From Sulfitobacter sp. THAF37 (GTDB lineage: Bacteria; Pseudomonadota; Alphaproteobacteria; Rhodobacterales; Rhodobacteraceae), in NCBI RefSeq assembly GCF_009363555.1, contig NZ_CP045377.1, forward strand, positions 1-64,000: a stretch of 64,000 bases of DNA. The letters are read 5' to 3'. Positions 30,597 to 38,919 of this stretch are shown one piece after another; positions within the stretch are counted from its first letter, which is position 1; each line of letters begins with the position of its first letter. The notes under the pieces are model-generated. The model had not been told where the DNA came from. It did no database searches and saw only the letters and a program-made list of their open reading frames with translations. A program made the position numbers and the translations under genes.

Positions 30597-31049
30597 TCAA
30601 CCGGCCCAGACCATATGCGCATTCTCATGCGGCAGGCCTTGGTCGTCGTGACCCCGGCGCGAGACTTCGCCGAACCCCTGCGCGGCATAGAACCGCATCG
30701 CGGCCTCGTTGGCGGTATAGACCTCCAACGATAATTCCGCCTTGCGCGACTTGGTCCGCGCGATCAGCGCGCACCCGATGCCCTGACCCTGACGGGCCGG
30801 GGCAACGAAAAGACCGCCGATGAAGCTGTCGAGCAGGCTGATGAAACCGACGGGACGGTCGAAAAGGCAGGCCACCGTGGTGTCTGCCAGGGGTAGGTAT
30901 CGGTCCTCGATCAGCCTGCGCTGCTCGGTCAGGCGCGCCCGCCCTAGAAAGGGGTGCGCCCGCAGGGAGGCGTCGAACCAGACGTCCGACAGGGGTTTGA
31001 GATCCGTCGCTTTGTCGAACGGTCGGATCACGAGGTCTGAGGTGTGCAT
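30597..31049 (-). CDS. GNAT-family N-acetyltransferase
   Basis: The 150-residue protein has the GNAT acetyl-CoA-binding motif GGLFVAPARQGQGIGCALIARTK (only the RQGQGIG core is quoted here as the Q/RxxGxG/A signature) at about residues 79-101, followed by EVYTANEAAMRFYAAQGF. The ATG at 31049 begins a normal GNAT N-terminus (LVIRPFDKATDLK). A 15-bp palindrome at 31089-31103 (CGGCAGAATCTGCCG) lies 40 bp upstream and could be a regulator site. It lies between the two thiamine operons but has no evident link to thiamine. Substrate unknown. Confidence 0.88.
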   Translation of the reverse strand: MHTSDLVIRPFDKATDLKPLSDVWFDASLRAHPFLGRARLTEQRRLIEDRYLPLADTTVACLFDRPVGFISLLDSFIGGLFVAPARQGQGIGCALIARTKSRKAELSLEVYTANEAAMRFYAAQGFGEVSRRGHDDQGLPHENAHMVWAG

Positions 31050-31213
31050 CTGTGCTCCTCTCAAAAGAAATGACAAACAAAAGCCGTCGGCAGAATCTGC
31101 CGGTTGAGGCCCAGGGGGCGGTTCAGCTTGGGCTTCTGTGCATCAATCTCCTTCTGAGGGTGCCAGCATGTTGGACATTGTTGCGCCGAATGGCAAGACG
31201 GGGCGCCCTCGGT

Positions 31214-32020
31214 TCAGCGCGGCGGCCAGAGCGCGTGGAAGTGATGCACCGGGCCGCGCCCCCGGCCCACGCCCAGCCGGTCAGCCGCGGCAAGCGCCCC
31301 GTGAAGATAGGCCTTGGCCTCTCCGACAGCTTCCGGGACGGCCATCCGGGGCAACAGCGCCGCAATGGCGGACGACAGCGTGCAGCCCGTGCCGTGGTCG
31401 TTGGTGGTGGCGATGCGCGGCGCGGGAAAGGCGGTGACGCCCCCGGGTCCCGCCAGAAAGTCGGTGCTGTCGGCGCTGCCCTCCAGATGCCCACCTTTCA
31501 GCAGCACCCAGTCCGGCCCCATCGCCAGTAGATCGGGCAACGCCGCCTGCATGGCATTTGCTGTCCAGTGATCCTCACGACCCAGCAGGACCGCGGCCTC
31601 GGGCAGGTTGGGTGTGATCACCGTCGCCATCGGCACCAGCAGCGCGCGCACCGCCGCCACGGCCTCCGGGTCGAGCAGGGCATGGCCGCTCTTGGCCACC
31701 ATTACCGGATCCAGCACGATCTGGCGCACCCCGTGATGACGCAACCGGTCCGCCACCACCTCGGCAATTGCGGCATTGGCCATCATCCCGATCTTGACCG
31801 CGTCGATGCGCAGATCCTCCAGCACCGCATCCATCTGATCCGCCACAAAGGCGGGGTCCAGCGCCACGAAGGACCGCACACCTTGCGTGTTCTGCGCCAC
31901 GACAGCCGTGATCGCGGAACCGGCATAGGCGCCAAGCGCGGACATGGCCTTGATATCCGCCTGTATCCCCGCGCCGCCGGAAGGGTCGGTGCCCGCAACG
32001 GTCAGAACATTGGCAATCAT
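31214..32020 (-). CDS. thiD: Hydroxymethylpyrimidine / phosphomethylpyrimidine kinase
   Basis: The 268-residue ribokinase-family enzyme phosphorylates HMP and HMP-phosphate to HMP diphosphate for ThiE. It opens with [20 protein letters not shown], has [15 protein letters not shown] and the C-terminal catalytic [12 protein letters not shown]. Start ATG 32020 overlaps the end of the upstream NUDIX gene by four bases, so the two are coupled and share a TPP riboswitch. Confidence 0.95.
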   Translation of the reverse strand: MIANVLTVAGTDPSGGAGIQADIKAMSALGAYAGSAITAVVAQNTQGVRSFVALDPAFVADQMDAVLEDLRIDAVKIGMMANAAIAEVVADRLRHHGVRQIVLDPVMVAKSGHALLDPEAVAAVRALLVPMATVITPNLPEAAVLLGREDHWTANAMQAALPDLLAMGPDWVLLKGGHLEGSADSTDFLAGPGGVTAFPAPRIATTNDHGTGCTLSSAIAALLPRMAVPEAVGEAKAYLHGALAAADRLGVGRGRGPVHHFHALWPPR

Positions 32021-32466
32021 GATCCACCGCCCGACACCAGCGCGGCTGCCTCCGCCGCGACCTCTGCGACATCACGGCTCAGCGCCAGCCCGCCCTCCTC
32101 AAGCGTGCCGAGGTCGAACCAGCGGGCCTCCAGCGCATCGTCTGCCGCGACCGGCTGTCCTGCCGTCCAGCGGCACAGGACCGCGATCAGGACGAAATGC
32201 CGGTTCAGCCCGCCGTCGGCTGCGCGGTCGAAGACATCCAGCGTCCCGAACGCCCGAAGCGGTTCGGCGGATATGCCGGTTTCCTCGGACAGCTCCCGCA
32301 GGGCGGCGGCATGCACCGTCTCGCCCAGCTCGATCTTGCCGCCCGGAAATCCCCATTTCCCCGCGTCCGGCGGATGAGCGCGTCGCACAAGAAGGACCTG
32401 GCCGCGCCTGACGACGACGGCAATGACCGCAGCGATCGGTCGATGGGGAGAAGGAGTAGATGACAT
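32017..32466 (-). CDS. NUDIX hydrolase in the thiD riboswitch operon
   Basis: The 149-residue MutT-like protein has a complete NUDIX box, G FPGGKIELGE ... A.LRELSEETGI (about residues 43-65), with the catalytic REL.EE core. Family members hydrolyse nucleoside or other diphosphates linked to a moiety X. The ATG at 32466 has GAGG five bases upstream, inside a small hairpin. It is the first gene after a TPP riboswitch and overlaps thiD, so the likely substrates are thiamine-related diphosphates: HMP diphosphate, TPP, or damaged forms such as oxo-TPP (inference). A general 8-oxo-dGTPase role cannot be excluded. Confidence 0.88.
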   Translation of the reverse strand: MSSTPSPHRPIAAVIAVVVRRGQVLLVRRAHPPDAGKWGFPGGKIELGETVHAAALRELSEETGISAEPLRAFGTLDVFDRAADGGLNRHFVLIAVLCRWTAGQPVAADDALEARWFDLGTLEEGGLALSRDVAEVAAEAAALVSGGGS

Positions 32467-32468
32467 AA

Positions 32469-32489
32469 CGGCCTCTGTTGCTGAGGCCG
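32469..32489 (-). promoter_or_regulatory. Hairpin enclosing the NUDIX ribosome-binding site
   Basis: CGGCCTC and GAGGCCG form a perfect 7-bp stem with a 7-nt loop directly before the NUDIX start. The GAGG Shine-Dalgarno (minus strand 32475-32472) is the 3' arm, so ribosome access is blocked when the stem forms. This is a plausible expression platform for the riboswitch just upstream. Confidence 0.6.
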
Positions 32490-32511
32490 GCAAGGGCAAG
32501 AAAACGCAGCG

Positions 32512-32617
32512 GTCCTGTCCCTTCGCCGGCATGATCCGGATCAGGTTCAAAGGGTCATCGCGCTGCTCAAAGGTGCCAGCGATATCTCAGCCCCTTGTCG
32601 GGACCCCCCTCGGTTCA
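32512..32617 (-). ncRNA. TPP riboswitch upstream of NUDIX-thiD
   Basis: Read on the minus strand, the element shows GGGGCTGAGATA, then TTTGAACCTGATCCGG and CCGGCGAAGGGAC, the TPP aptamer in correct order. The first 27 bases of the core are identical to those of the thiC riboswitch, so both copies are under strong constraint or share recent ancestry. It controls NUDIX and thiD. Confidence 0.95.
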
Positions 32618-32621
32618 GCGA

Positions 32622-32649
32622 ACTGTATCACGCCACCGCGCAGGTTCAA
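32622..32649 (-). promoter_or_regulatory. Promoter of the NUDIX-thiD operon
   Basis: On the minus strand TTGAAC (32649-32644), a 16-bp spacer and TACAGT (32627-32622) form a sigma-70-like promoter. Transcription would start at about 32615, exactly where the TPP aptamer begins. Confidence 0.6.
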
Positions 32650-32660
32650 CGCATCTGCTG

Positions 32661-32690
32661 AAAGAGCCAGACAGCGCCGGACGGCTCTTC
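32661..32690 (-). terminator. Possible terminator after the GST gene
   Basis: AAGAGCC and GGCTCTT form a 7-bp stem around a 14-base GC-rich loop in the 302-bp space (32467-32768) between GST and the NUDIX gene. Only a short CTTTC follows on the minus strand. The remaining part of this space holds the promoter and riboswitch listed separately. Confidence 0.4.
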
Positions 32691-32768
32691 CTTCAGGCGC
32701 GAACCTGGCTTTGTGGTGCATTTTTTACATAATGTTGATTACCGGGCCAATAACCGCCAGCGTCGCCA

Positions 32769-33404
32769 TCAGCACGTAGGCCGGACAGAGTTGCGGACCA
32801 GTCCCGGTTTGGTGGCGGTATAGGATGGCCGGGCGCGCAGGCGTTGCAGGCAGGCGGCCAGGTTCGGCGGCAGGGTCAATGTCTCTTCTTCCGCCCAGTG
32901 CAACACAAAGAACAGCGCCGCATCCGCCGCCGAGAAGTCCCCCAGAAGATAGTCCTTGTCGCCCAACATGTCTGACAGCAGGATCAGGCACCGCTCCACC
33001 TCCGACCTGCCATACGCCTGAATGGCCTTCTGCGCGTCGGCGTCGGTGTGGAATTTTCCGGGCATCTTCAGGAAGGTGAAACCGCGCATATGGACGGACC
33101 CGACGATGAAATCCAGCGCCTCCATCATCCGCGCCTGCCCCAGTTGGCCGCGCGGCAACACCCCGGCCTGGGGATAGGCGCTGGCCAGCCAAAGGGCGAT
33201 AGCCTGGAATTCGGTCAGGACCTCACCCTCCGGCAGGCGCAGCGCCGGAACTTTGCCCTTGGGATTCAGCGCGCGGTAACGCAGCTGCCGTTGGTCCCCC
33301 AGACGCAGATCAATGCGCTCGCATTCGAATTCGGCCCCGACCTCGTTCAGCAGAAAAAGAATTCCGTTCGAGCAGCTGCCCGGAGCGTGAAAAAATGTCA
33401 GCAT
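32769..33404 (-). CDS. Glutathione S-transferase family protein
   Basis: The 211-residue protein has an N-terminal thioredoxin-like domain (LTFFHAPGSCSNGILFLLNE, with the glutathione-contacting serine/cysteine; ALNPKGKVPALRL with the cis-proline; TEFQAIALWL) and a C-terminal all-helical domain with the N-capping box DFSAADAALFF. GSTs conjugate or reduce electrophiles with glutathione in the cytoplasm. ATG 33404 is used; a TTG nine bases earlier is possible. No pathway context. Confidence 0.9.
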   Translation of the reverse strand: MLTFFHAPGSCSNGILFLLNEVGAEFECERIDLRLGDQRQLRYRALNPKGKVPALRLPEGEVLTEFQAIALWLASAYPQAGVLPRGQLGQARMMEALDFIVGSVHMRGFTFLKMPGKFHTDADAQKAIQAYGRSEVERCLILLSDMLGDKDYLLGDFSAADAALFFVLHWAEEETLTLPPNLAACLQRLRARPSYTATKPGLVRNSVRPTC

Positions 33405-33602
33405 CTGGCGCAAGCCCCCCGGCCCCGATGGCGGCGTTCCGCGACCGCGTGGTCCCGAAAGTGGCGGTCAGCGCCCCCGGTTCGTCCCGGGTTTCGTGTA
33501 TCCAGCATCGTGTCTCCTCCGCCGAAACCGTGGCGCGAAAGCATCCGACCGGGAAAGAGGCGATGTCATTTTGTTCACCTGTTGAACGCGCCTCTCGGGC
33601 CG

Positions 33603-35066
33603 TCACTTCGGACGTGGGTCTTCCGTCAGGGGCCAATAGTTACCGTCACGGTGTTTGAAAGGGTTCTCCGGCCCCCCGAACCGGATGGCGGTGCTGGACT
33701 GGCAGTACAGGATGTCGGCCGCGACCGGGGCAAAGCCCGCGTGGAAATGCTGCGTCGACTTCACGACCACAATGTCCAGATCTTTCACATCCAGACCGAG
33801 ACCGGCAAAGGCGTCGGGGTGAAAGGTCTGCATCCGGCGGTCGATCATGGCAATGCGGATACCGCCCTCTGTCTCCACCAGGGCGGCGCGCCCGCAGGAC
33901 ATCCGCTGCCCCGCCACGGTGGTCTGTTGCAGATCGTCGACAACCGCCCTTACCGTGACTTCAAGGTCGATCGGCGGCCCCGAGCGCGGGCTGAATTTGC
34001 CACCGATCCGCAGGTGCAGGGCGGCGCCCTCGCCCGCCCCCACGCAGATCGCAACCGCCATCGGATCGTAGAGCAGACCCAGAACCGAACCAGTTGCGCC
34101 CGCGTCGATCAGCGCGCTGAGCAGATAGGTACTGTCCGCGCCAACCCCGGCACCGGGATTGTCCGCGACATCCGCGATGACGACCGGACCGCGTGGCGCG
34201 GCCAGCGCCGCCGCGACCGCCTCGGCCTCGTTCATCGTTTCAATCCAGGTGTCGTTGCGCAAATCCCAGATCTCGTCCGCCAGCCGGTCGGCCAGGCTCT
34301 GGGCCGCCTCCGGGTCGCCGTCGGTATAGACCAGCATCCGCGATCCCAGATCGGGCGTGTCACCCAGCTCGAAACCGTGACAAAAGCTGACCGAGAGCGC
34401 CGCGCCCTCATCCTCCAGCGCCGTCATCCCGGCGACGAAATCGCTCATCGGGGGGCTGGTCGTGTGCCAGACGGACAACATGTAGCATTCGGCGGTGGCG
34501 CCCGTTGGCCGCAGCTCTCCGCGCCGGGTGCGCAGCGCCAAAGACCACAGGTCCTCTGCCCGCGGGACGATATCGGTATGCGGATATTCCTTGTAGGGAA
34601 CGATCAGGTCGGCGGCCTGCATCATGCGCTGTGTCAGGTGACAGTGAAGGTCAAGCTCGCACCCGATCACGGCGTCGGGACAGATCTCCCGGACCGCCTC
34701 CAGCAGCGCGCCTTCGCAGTCGAATTCATCCGCCGCGATCATCGCCCCGTGAAGGTTCAAGAGCATCATATCCAGTGGCCCCGCTTCGCGCAGATCGGCA
34801 AGCAGCCGATCCCGCAACTCGTGCCAGACGGGGGCGAGGGTTGTACCGCCGGGCTGTGCCGCGGCCATCAGACCCTCGATTACCTCGATCCCCTCCGCTT
34901 CGGCATTGGCGCGCCAGACATGCAGCGGCGCGGTGAAATGCTGCGGCGGGCGCTGCGTGGCCGTGCCCGCGTAGATGCCAACGGTTTCAAAATCCGACAT
35001 GGTGGTGGGTACGGGACTGAACGTGTTCGTTTCCGTCGCGATTCCGCCAATGAACAACCGGGTCAT
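33603..35066 (-). CDS. M81-family metallopeptidase (MlrC-like), copy 1
   Basis: The 487-residue protein begins GGIATETNTFSPVPT, the M81 signature, and contains LNLHGAMIADEFDCEG, DLHCHLT and VPYKEYPHTD with the likely zinc ligands, and ADNPGAGVGADSTYLLSAL in the second half. M81 proteins include MlrC, the zinc peptidase of microcystin degradation, but most are uncharacterised hydrolases. No transporter is adjacent; a LysR gene lies 174 bp upstream in the same direction. A second family member occurs at 53.4 kb. AGGTGA precedes the ATG. Confidence 0.88.
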   Translation of the reverse strand: MTRLFIGGIATETNTFSPVPTTMSDFETVGIYAGTATQRPPQHFTAPLHVWRANAEAEGIEVIEGLMAAAQPGGTTLAPVWHELRDRLLADLREAGPLDMMLLNLHGAMIAADEFDCEGALLEAVREICPDAVIGCELDLHCHLTQRMMQAADLIVPYKEYPHTDIVPRAEDLWSLALRTRRGELRPTGATAECYMLSVWHTTSPPMSDFVAGMTALEDEGAALSVSFCHGFELGDTPDLGSRMLVYTDGDPEAAQSLADRLADEIWDLRNDTWIETMNEAEAVAAALAAPRGPVVIADVADNPGAGVGADSTYLLSALIDAGATGSVLGLLYDPMAVAICVGAGEGAALHLRIGGKFSPRSGPPIDLEVTVRAVVDDLQQTTVAGQRMSCGRAALVETEGGIRIAMIDRRMQTFHPDAFAGLGLDVKDLDIVVVKSTQHFHAGFAPVAADILYCQSSTAIRFGGPENPFKHRDGNYWPLTEDPRPK

Positions 35067-35240
35067 GTGTCACCTTTCCATGGTTTCGGCAAAAAGCGCC
35101 AAGGCTTTGCCAAGGGCGGCCAGCACCCTATTCTCCAGCTCCGCCGCCGCCGGGAACACGCCCGCATCCGGCCCGACGGATCACTCAGGCAAAGGTTAAT
35201 GGCAGTCGCGGCACAGGAACAATTCCAATCCCGCCCCTGC

Positions 35241-36143
35241 TTATTCCGCCGGGTTATCTGGCCCGCTCTCGTCCAGCAGCGCCAGGAAGGGCTGCAGCAC
35301 CGGCAGCGCCGCACTCTCCGACCAGATCATGCAGACCTCGATCTCCGGCACGTCGCCATCGAGCGCGAGATAGCGCACCCCTGCCCGCTCCATCCCCAAC
35401 ATGGAACGCGGCACCAGCGAAATGCCCAGACCCGCCGCCACCATTCCCAGAATGGTGGGCATCTGGATCGCCTCCTGGAAAATCCGCATGGGTCGGCCCT
35501 GCGCCGCGTAGCAATCCGCAACTTTGTCGTAATAGGCGGGGGCGAAGTGGCGCGGGAACAGGATCAGCGGCGCATCCGCAAGGCTGCCGAAATCCACCCG
35601 GTCCCTGCCCTGCGCCGCCCAGGCCGCCGGCACCGCCGCCACCAGCGGCTCGCACAGAAGCCGGCGATGCGCCAGCGGCGGGCGGAATGCCCCGGCGGGG
35701 CGGATCACGATACCGGCGTCGATCTCGCCTTTCTCCAGCGCCTCGACCTGCACATCGCTGGTCGCCTCGCGCAGCTCCACCCGCACATCGGGCCGGGCGC
35801 GGCGATACCGGCAGACGAGGTCGGGCAACAGCGTGAAGCTGGCGATGCTGACAAAGGACAGGCGCAGGACACCGGTTTCGCCCCGCGCCGCGCGCCGGGC
35901 GATCTGCGGCAGCGCCTCGGCATCCGCCAGCAACCGGCGGGCATGGCCCAGCCAGACCTGTCCGGCGGGCGTCAGCGCGACCCGCTTGCCGCCCCGGTCG
36001 AACAGCACCGCGCCGATGCTCTGTTCCAGACTGCGGATCGACATGCTCAGCGGGGGCTGGGTCATGTTCAGCCGCGCCGCGGCACGGGCGAAATGCAGCT
36101 CTTCGGCAACCGCGACGAAATGTTTGAGCTGGCGCAGGTTCAA
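35241..36143 (-). CDS. LysR-family transcriptional regulator
   Basis: The 300-residue protein has the LysR helix-turn-helix at the N-terminus (LRQLKHFVAVAEELHFARAA, about residues 3-22, then QPPLSMSIRSLE) and a periplasmic-binding-like effector domain from about residue 90. The start codon is TTG at 36143 (the only one giving the full HTH), without a strong ribosome site. It is divergent from a DMT transporter 83 bp away and upstream of the M81 gene; either or both may be targets. Confidence 0.9.
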   Translation of the reverse strand: MNLRQLKHFVAVAEELHFARAAARLNMTQPPLSMSIRSLEQSIGAVLFDRGGKRVALTPAGQVWLGHARRLLADAEALPQIARRAARGETGVLRLSFVSIASFTLLPDLVCRYRRARPDVRVELREATSDVQVEALEKGEIDAGIVIRPAGAFRPPLAHRRLLCEPLVAAVPAAWAAQGRDRVDFGSLADAPLILFPRHFAPAYYDKVADCYAAQGRPMRIFQEAIQMPTILGMVAAGLGISLVPRSMLGMERAGVRYLALDGDVPEIEVCMIWSESAALPVLQPFLALLDESGPDNPAE

Positions 36144-36226
36144 GCCGGTATCCGATATGTTTTCTGTATTGGTTCAGCCTGTACAATATTATTCCCATTG
36201 CTTCCGGCCAACCCTAACCTGCCCCC

Positions 36227-37132
36227 ATGAACAAGCCCGCCCAGACCACCGCCGCGGAGACGCCCGAACGCACCAGCGCCGGGATCATCCTGATGTGCGC
36301 CGGTGTCGCCTGCCTCAGCGCGAACGATGCGCTGGCGAAATTCCTGGTCGCGGATCATGCGCCGCTGCAAATCCTGTTCCTGCGCAACGTGATCGCCCTG
36401 CCCTTTGCCTTGGCCCTGGTCCTCGTGCTTGGCGGGCGGGGCGCGTTGCGCTCGCACAAACCGGCGGCGCATCTGGTGCGCGGCGTTCTGTGGATCGCCG
36501 CCACGATCCTTTTCTTCACCAGTTTCCGACACCTCGAACTGGCCGAAGCGACCGCGCTCATCTTTGTCGCGCCGCTGTTCATCACCGCGCTGTCCGCCCT
36601 GTTCCTGGGCGAGATCGTGGGCAGGCGGCGCTGGCAGGCGGTCATCGTCGGCTTCATCGGCGTGCTGATCGTGATCCGGCCCGGCAGCGCGGCATTCCAG
36701 CCGGTGTCGCTGCTGCCGGTCCTGACCGCGCTGATCTATGCGGTGCTGATGCTCAGCGCACGCTGGGTCGACAGCCGGGAAAGCGTCTGGACCATGCTGC
36801 TGTATCTCACGGGCACAAGCGCGGTGCTGAGCGCGCTGATCGTGCCGTTCTTCTGGACCCCGGTCCGGCCGGAGACCCTGTGGCTCTTCGTCGCCATCGC
36901 CTTGTCCGGCACCGCAGGCATGACGATGATGACACAGGCCTTTCGCCTCGCCCCCGCAGGGATCGTCGCGCCGCTGGATTACACCGGCATCGTCTGGGCC
37001 ACCGCCTTTGGCTGGCTGATCTGGCGCGAAGTACCGGATGCGCCCGCTTTCATCGGCGCGGGCGTCATCATCTGCAGCGGCTTGTTCGTCATCTGGCGCG
37101 AACACCGCCCGGCCAAACCGCCGGGCCCCTGA
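36227..37132 (+). CDS. EamA/DMT-superfamily transporter
   Basis: The 301-residue protein has ten hydrophobic segments in two EamA repeats, with the second repeat opening SLLPVLTALIYAVLMLSARW. It is divergent from a LysR regulator, the usual arrangement for a regulated metabolite exporter. It converges with the acyl-CoA ligase gene 12 bp away. Substrate unknown. Confidence 0.88.
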   Translation: MNKPAQTTAAETPERTSAGIILMCAGVACLSANDALAKFLVADHAPLQILFLRNVIALPFALALVLVLGGRGALRSHKPAAHLVRGVLWIAATILFFTSFRHLELAEATALIFVAPLFITALSALFLGEIVGRRRWQAVIVGFIGVLIVIRPGSAAFQPVSLLPVLTALIYAVLMLSARWVDSRESVWTMLLYLTGTSAVLSALIVPFFWTPVRPETLWLFVAIALSGTAGMTMMTQAFRLAPAGIVAPLDYTGIVWATAFGWLIWREVPDAPAFIGAGVIICSGLFVIWREHRPAKPPGP

Positions 37133-37144
37133 CCCGGCACGCGG

Positions 37145-38908
37145 TCAGCCGCCCTGCAGGCCCAGCTCTTCGACCATACGGTCGCGCATGACGAACTTCT
37201 GCGGCTTGCCGGTGATGGTCATCGGCAGCTCTTGGACGATCCGCACATGACGGGGCACCTTGAAATGGGCGATGTTGCCCTGGCAATGGGCCACCACCGC
37301 CTCGGGCGTCAGGGTGCTGTTGCGCCGGGGGATCACCCAGGCGCAGACCTCTTCGCCCAGCCTGTCGTCCGGAATGCCGAAAACCTGCACGTCGCTGATG
37401 TCGGGATGGCTGTACAAAAACTCCTCGATCTCGCGCGGATAGATGTTCTCGCCGCCCCGGATGATCATGTCCTTGACCCTGCCGGTGATCGCACAGAACC
37501 CGTCGTCATCCAGCACCGCCAGGTCCCCGGTGTGCATCCAGCCGTCGCGGATCGCCTCGGCGGTGCGGGCGTCGTCCTCCCAATAGCCCTTCATCACCGA
37601 ATACCCCCGCGTGCACAGCTCGCCCTGGGTGCCCGCCGGCACGATCTGTCCGTCCTCGTCCACAATCTTGACCTCAAGATGCGGATGCACCCGACCCACG
37701 GTCTCGCACCGCTGGCGCACGGTATCATCCACGAAGCTCTGGAACGACACCGGCGAGGTTTCGGTCATGCCGTAGCAGATCGTCACCTCCTTCATGTTCA
37801 TCCGGTCGTTCACCCGTTTCATCACATCCACCGGACAGGGCGCGCCCGCCATGATACCGGTGCGCATCGACGACAGATCGCGCGGCACCTCGTCCAGTTT
37901 CTGCAGCATCGCCACGAACATGGTCGGCACCGCATAAAGCGCGGTGCACCGTTCCGCGGCCAGCGCGTCCAGCGTCTGGTCCGGGTCGAAGGCTTCACCC
38001 GGAAAGACCATGGCCGCGCCCTTGCTGACCGCGCCCAGCACGCCCATCACCATGCCAAAGCAATGATACAGCGGCACCGGGATCGCCAGCCGGTCGTTCT
38101 CGGTCAGCCGGATGCGGTCGGTGACAAAGCGCCCGTTGTTGAGGATGTTGTAATGTGACAGGGTCGCCCCCTTAGGCTGCCCCGTGGTGCCCGAGGTGAA
38201 CTGGATATTGATCGCATCGTCCGGCTGCAACGTCCGGTCGATCTCGGCCAGGCGCAGCTGCTGCGCCGGACCGCCCAGGGTCGAAACCTCGTCAAAGCTC
38301 CAGACCCCCTTGTCGCCCGCCTGATCGCCCATCACCACCACATGCCGCAACTGCGGCAGGCGCGCCGCGTGCAGGCGGCCCTTTTCGCAGCTGTCGAGTT
38401 CCGGTGCGAGGCTGCGCAGCATCTCGACGTAGTTCGACGTCTTGAAGGACCGCGCCAGAACAAGCGCGGTGCAGCCGACCTTGTTCAGCGCATATTCCAG
38501 TTCGGACAGGCGATAGGCCGGGTTGATGTTCACCAGGATCACGCCGATCCGCGCCGTGGCGAACTGGGTCAGCACCCACTCCACCCGGTTCGGAGACCAG
38601 ATGCCCAGCCGGTCGCCCTTGGCCAGCCCCATCGCCAGCAGGCCCGAGGCCAGCGCATCCACCGCCCGGTCGAGGTCATAATAGCTGAGCCGCGCGTCGG
38701 GAAAGACCAGCGCGTCGCGCGGACCGTACCGCGACACCGCGTCGCGCAGAAGCTGCGGAATCGTTGCATAGGCGAGCGGCGGTTTGCTGCCCCCCCGTAC
38801 ATAGGATTTGCCGTCCTGCGGCGCCAGGTCGGCAGCGGTCTCCGCCGCCCCCTCGTCCAGACCAAAGTTCTGGATGCGACCGGCGATGCTCTCATTCAGA
38901 ATGGTCAT
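37145..38908 (-). CDS. Fatty-acyl-CoA synthetase / AMP-forming ligase
   Basis: The 587-residue ANL-superfamily enzyme activates a carboxylate to acyl-AMP and then acyl-CoA. Motifs: IQFTSGTTGQPKGATLSHYN (A3 P-loop), YGMTETSPVS (A5), GWMHTGDLAVLDDDGF (A7), GRVKDMIIRGGENIYPREIEE (A8) and the C-terminal catalytic lysine in MTITGKPQKF (A10). ATG 38908 follows AGGAGA. It is the last gene of the amide operon, 11 bp after the amidase part, so its substrate is plausibly the acid released by that amidase. Confidence 0.9.
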   Translation of the reverse strand: MTILNESIAGRIQNFGLDEGAAETAADLAPQDGKSYVRGGSKPPLAYATIPQLLRDAVSRYGPRDALVFPDARLSYYDLDRAVDALASGLLAMGLAKGDRLGIWSPNRVEWVLTQFATARIGVILVNINPAYRLSELEYALNKVGCTALVLARSFKTSNYVEMLRSLAPELDSCEKGRLHAARLPQLRHVVVMGDQAGDKGVWSFDEVSTLGGPAQQLRLAEIDRTLQPDDAINIQFTSGTTGQPKGATLSHYNILNNGRFVTDRIRLTENDRLAIPVPLYHCFGMVMGVLGAVSKGAAMVFPGEAFDPDQTLDALAAERCTALYAVPTMFVAMLQKLDEVPRDLSSMRTGIMAGAPCPVDVMKRVNDRMNMKEVTICYGMTETSPVSFQSFVDDTVRQRCETVGRVHPHLEVKIVDEDGQIVPAGTQGELCTRGYSVMKGYWEDDARTAEAIRDGWMHTGDLAVLDDDGFCAITGRVKDMIIRGGENIYPREIEEFLYSHPDISDVQVFGIPDDRLGEEVCAWVIPRRNSTLTPEAVVAHCQGNIAHFKVPRHVRIVQELPMTITGKPQKFVMRDRMVEELGLQGG

Positions 38909-38919
38909 CCGAAGTCTCC

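Noticed and set aside
33048..36230. A 1060-codon open frame on the plus strand
   Set aside because: It lies opposite the GST, M81 and LysR genes, shows no recognisable domain and has the Arg/Pro/Gly/His-rich composition of an antisense frame in GC-rich coding DNA.
37129..37148. CTGACC/GGTCAG hairpin containing the stop codons of both convergent genes
   Set aside because: The six-pair stem with an eight-base loop is too weak to call a terminator and follows largely from two stop codons facing each other.
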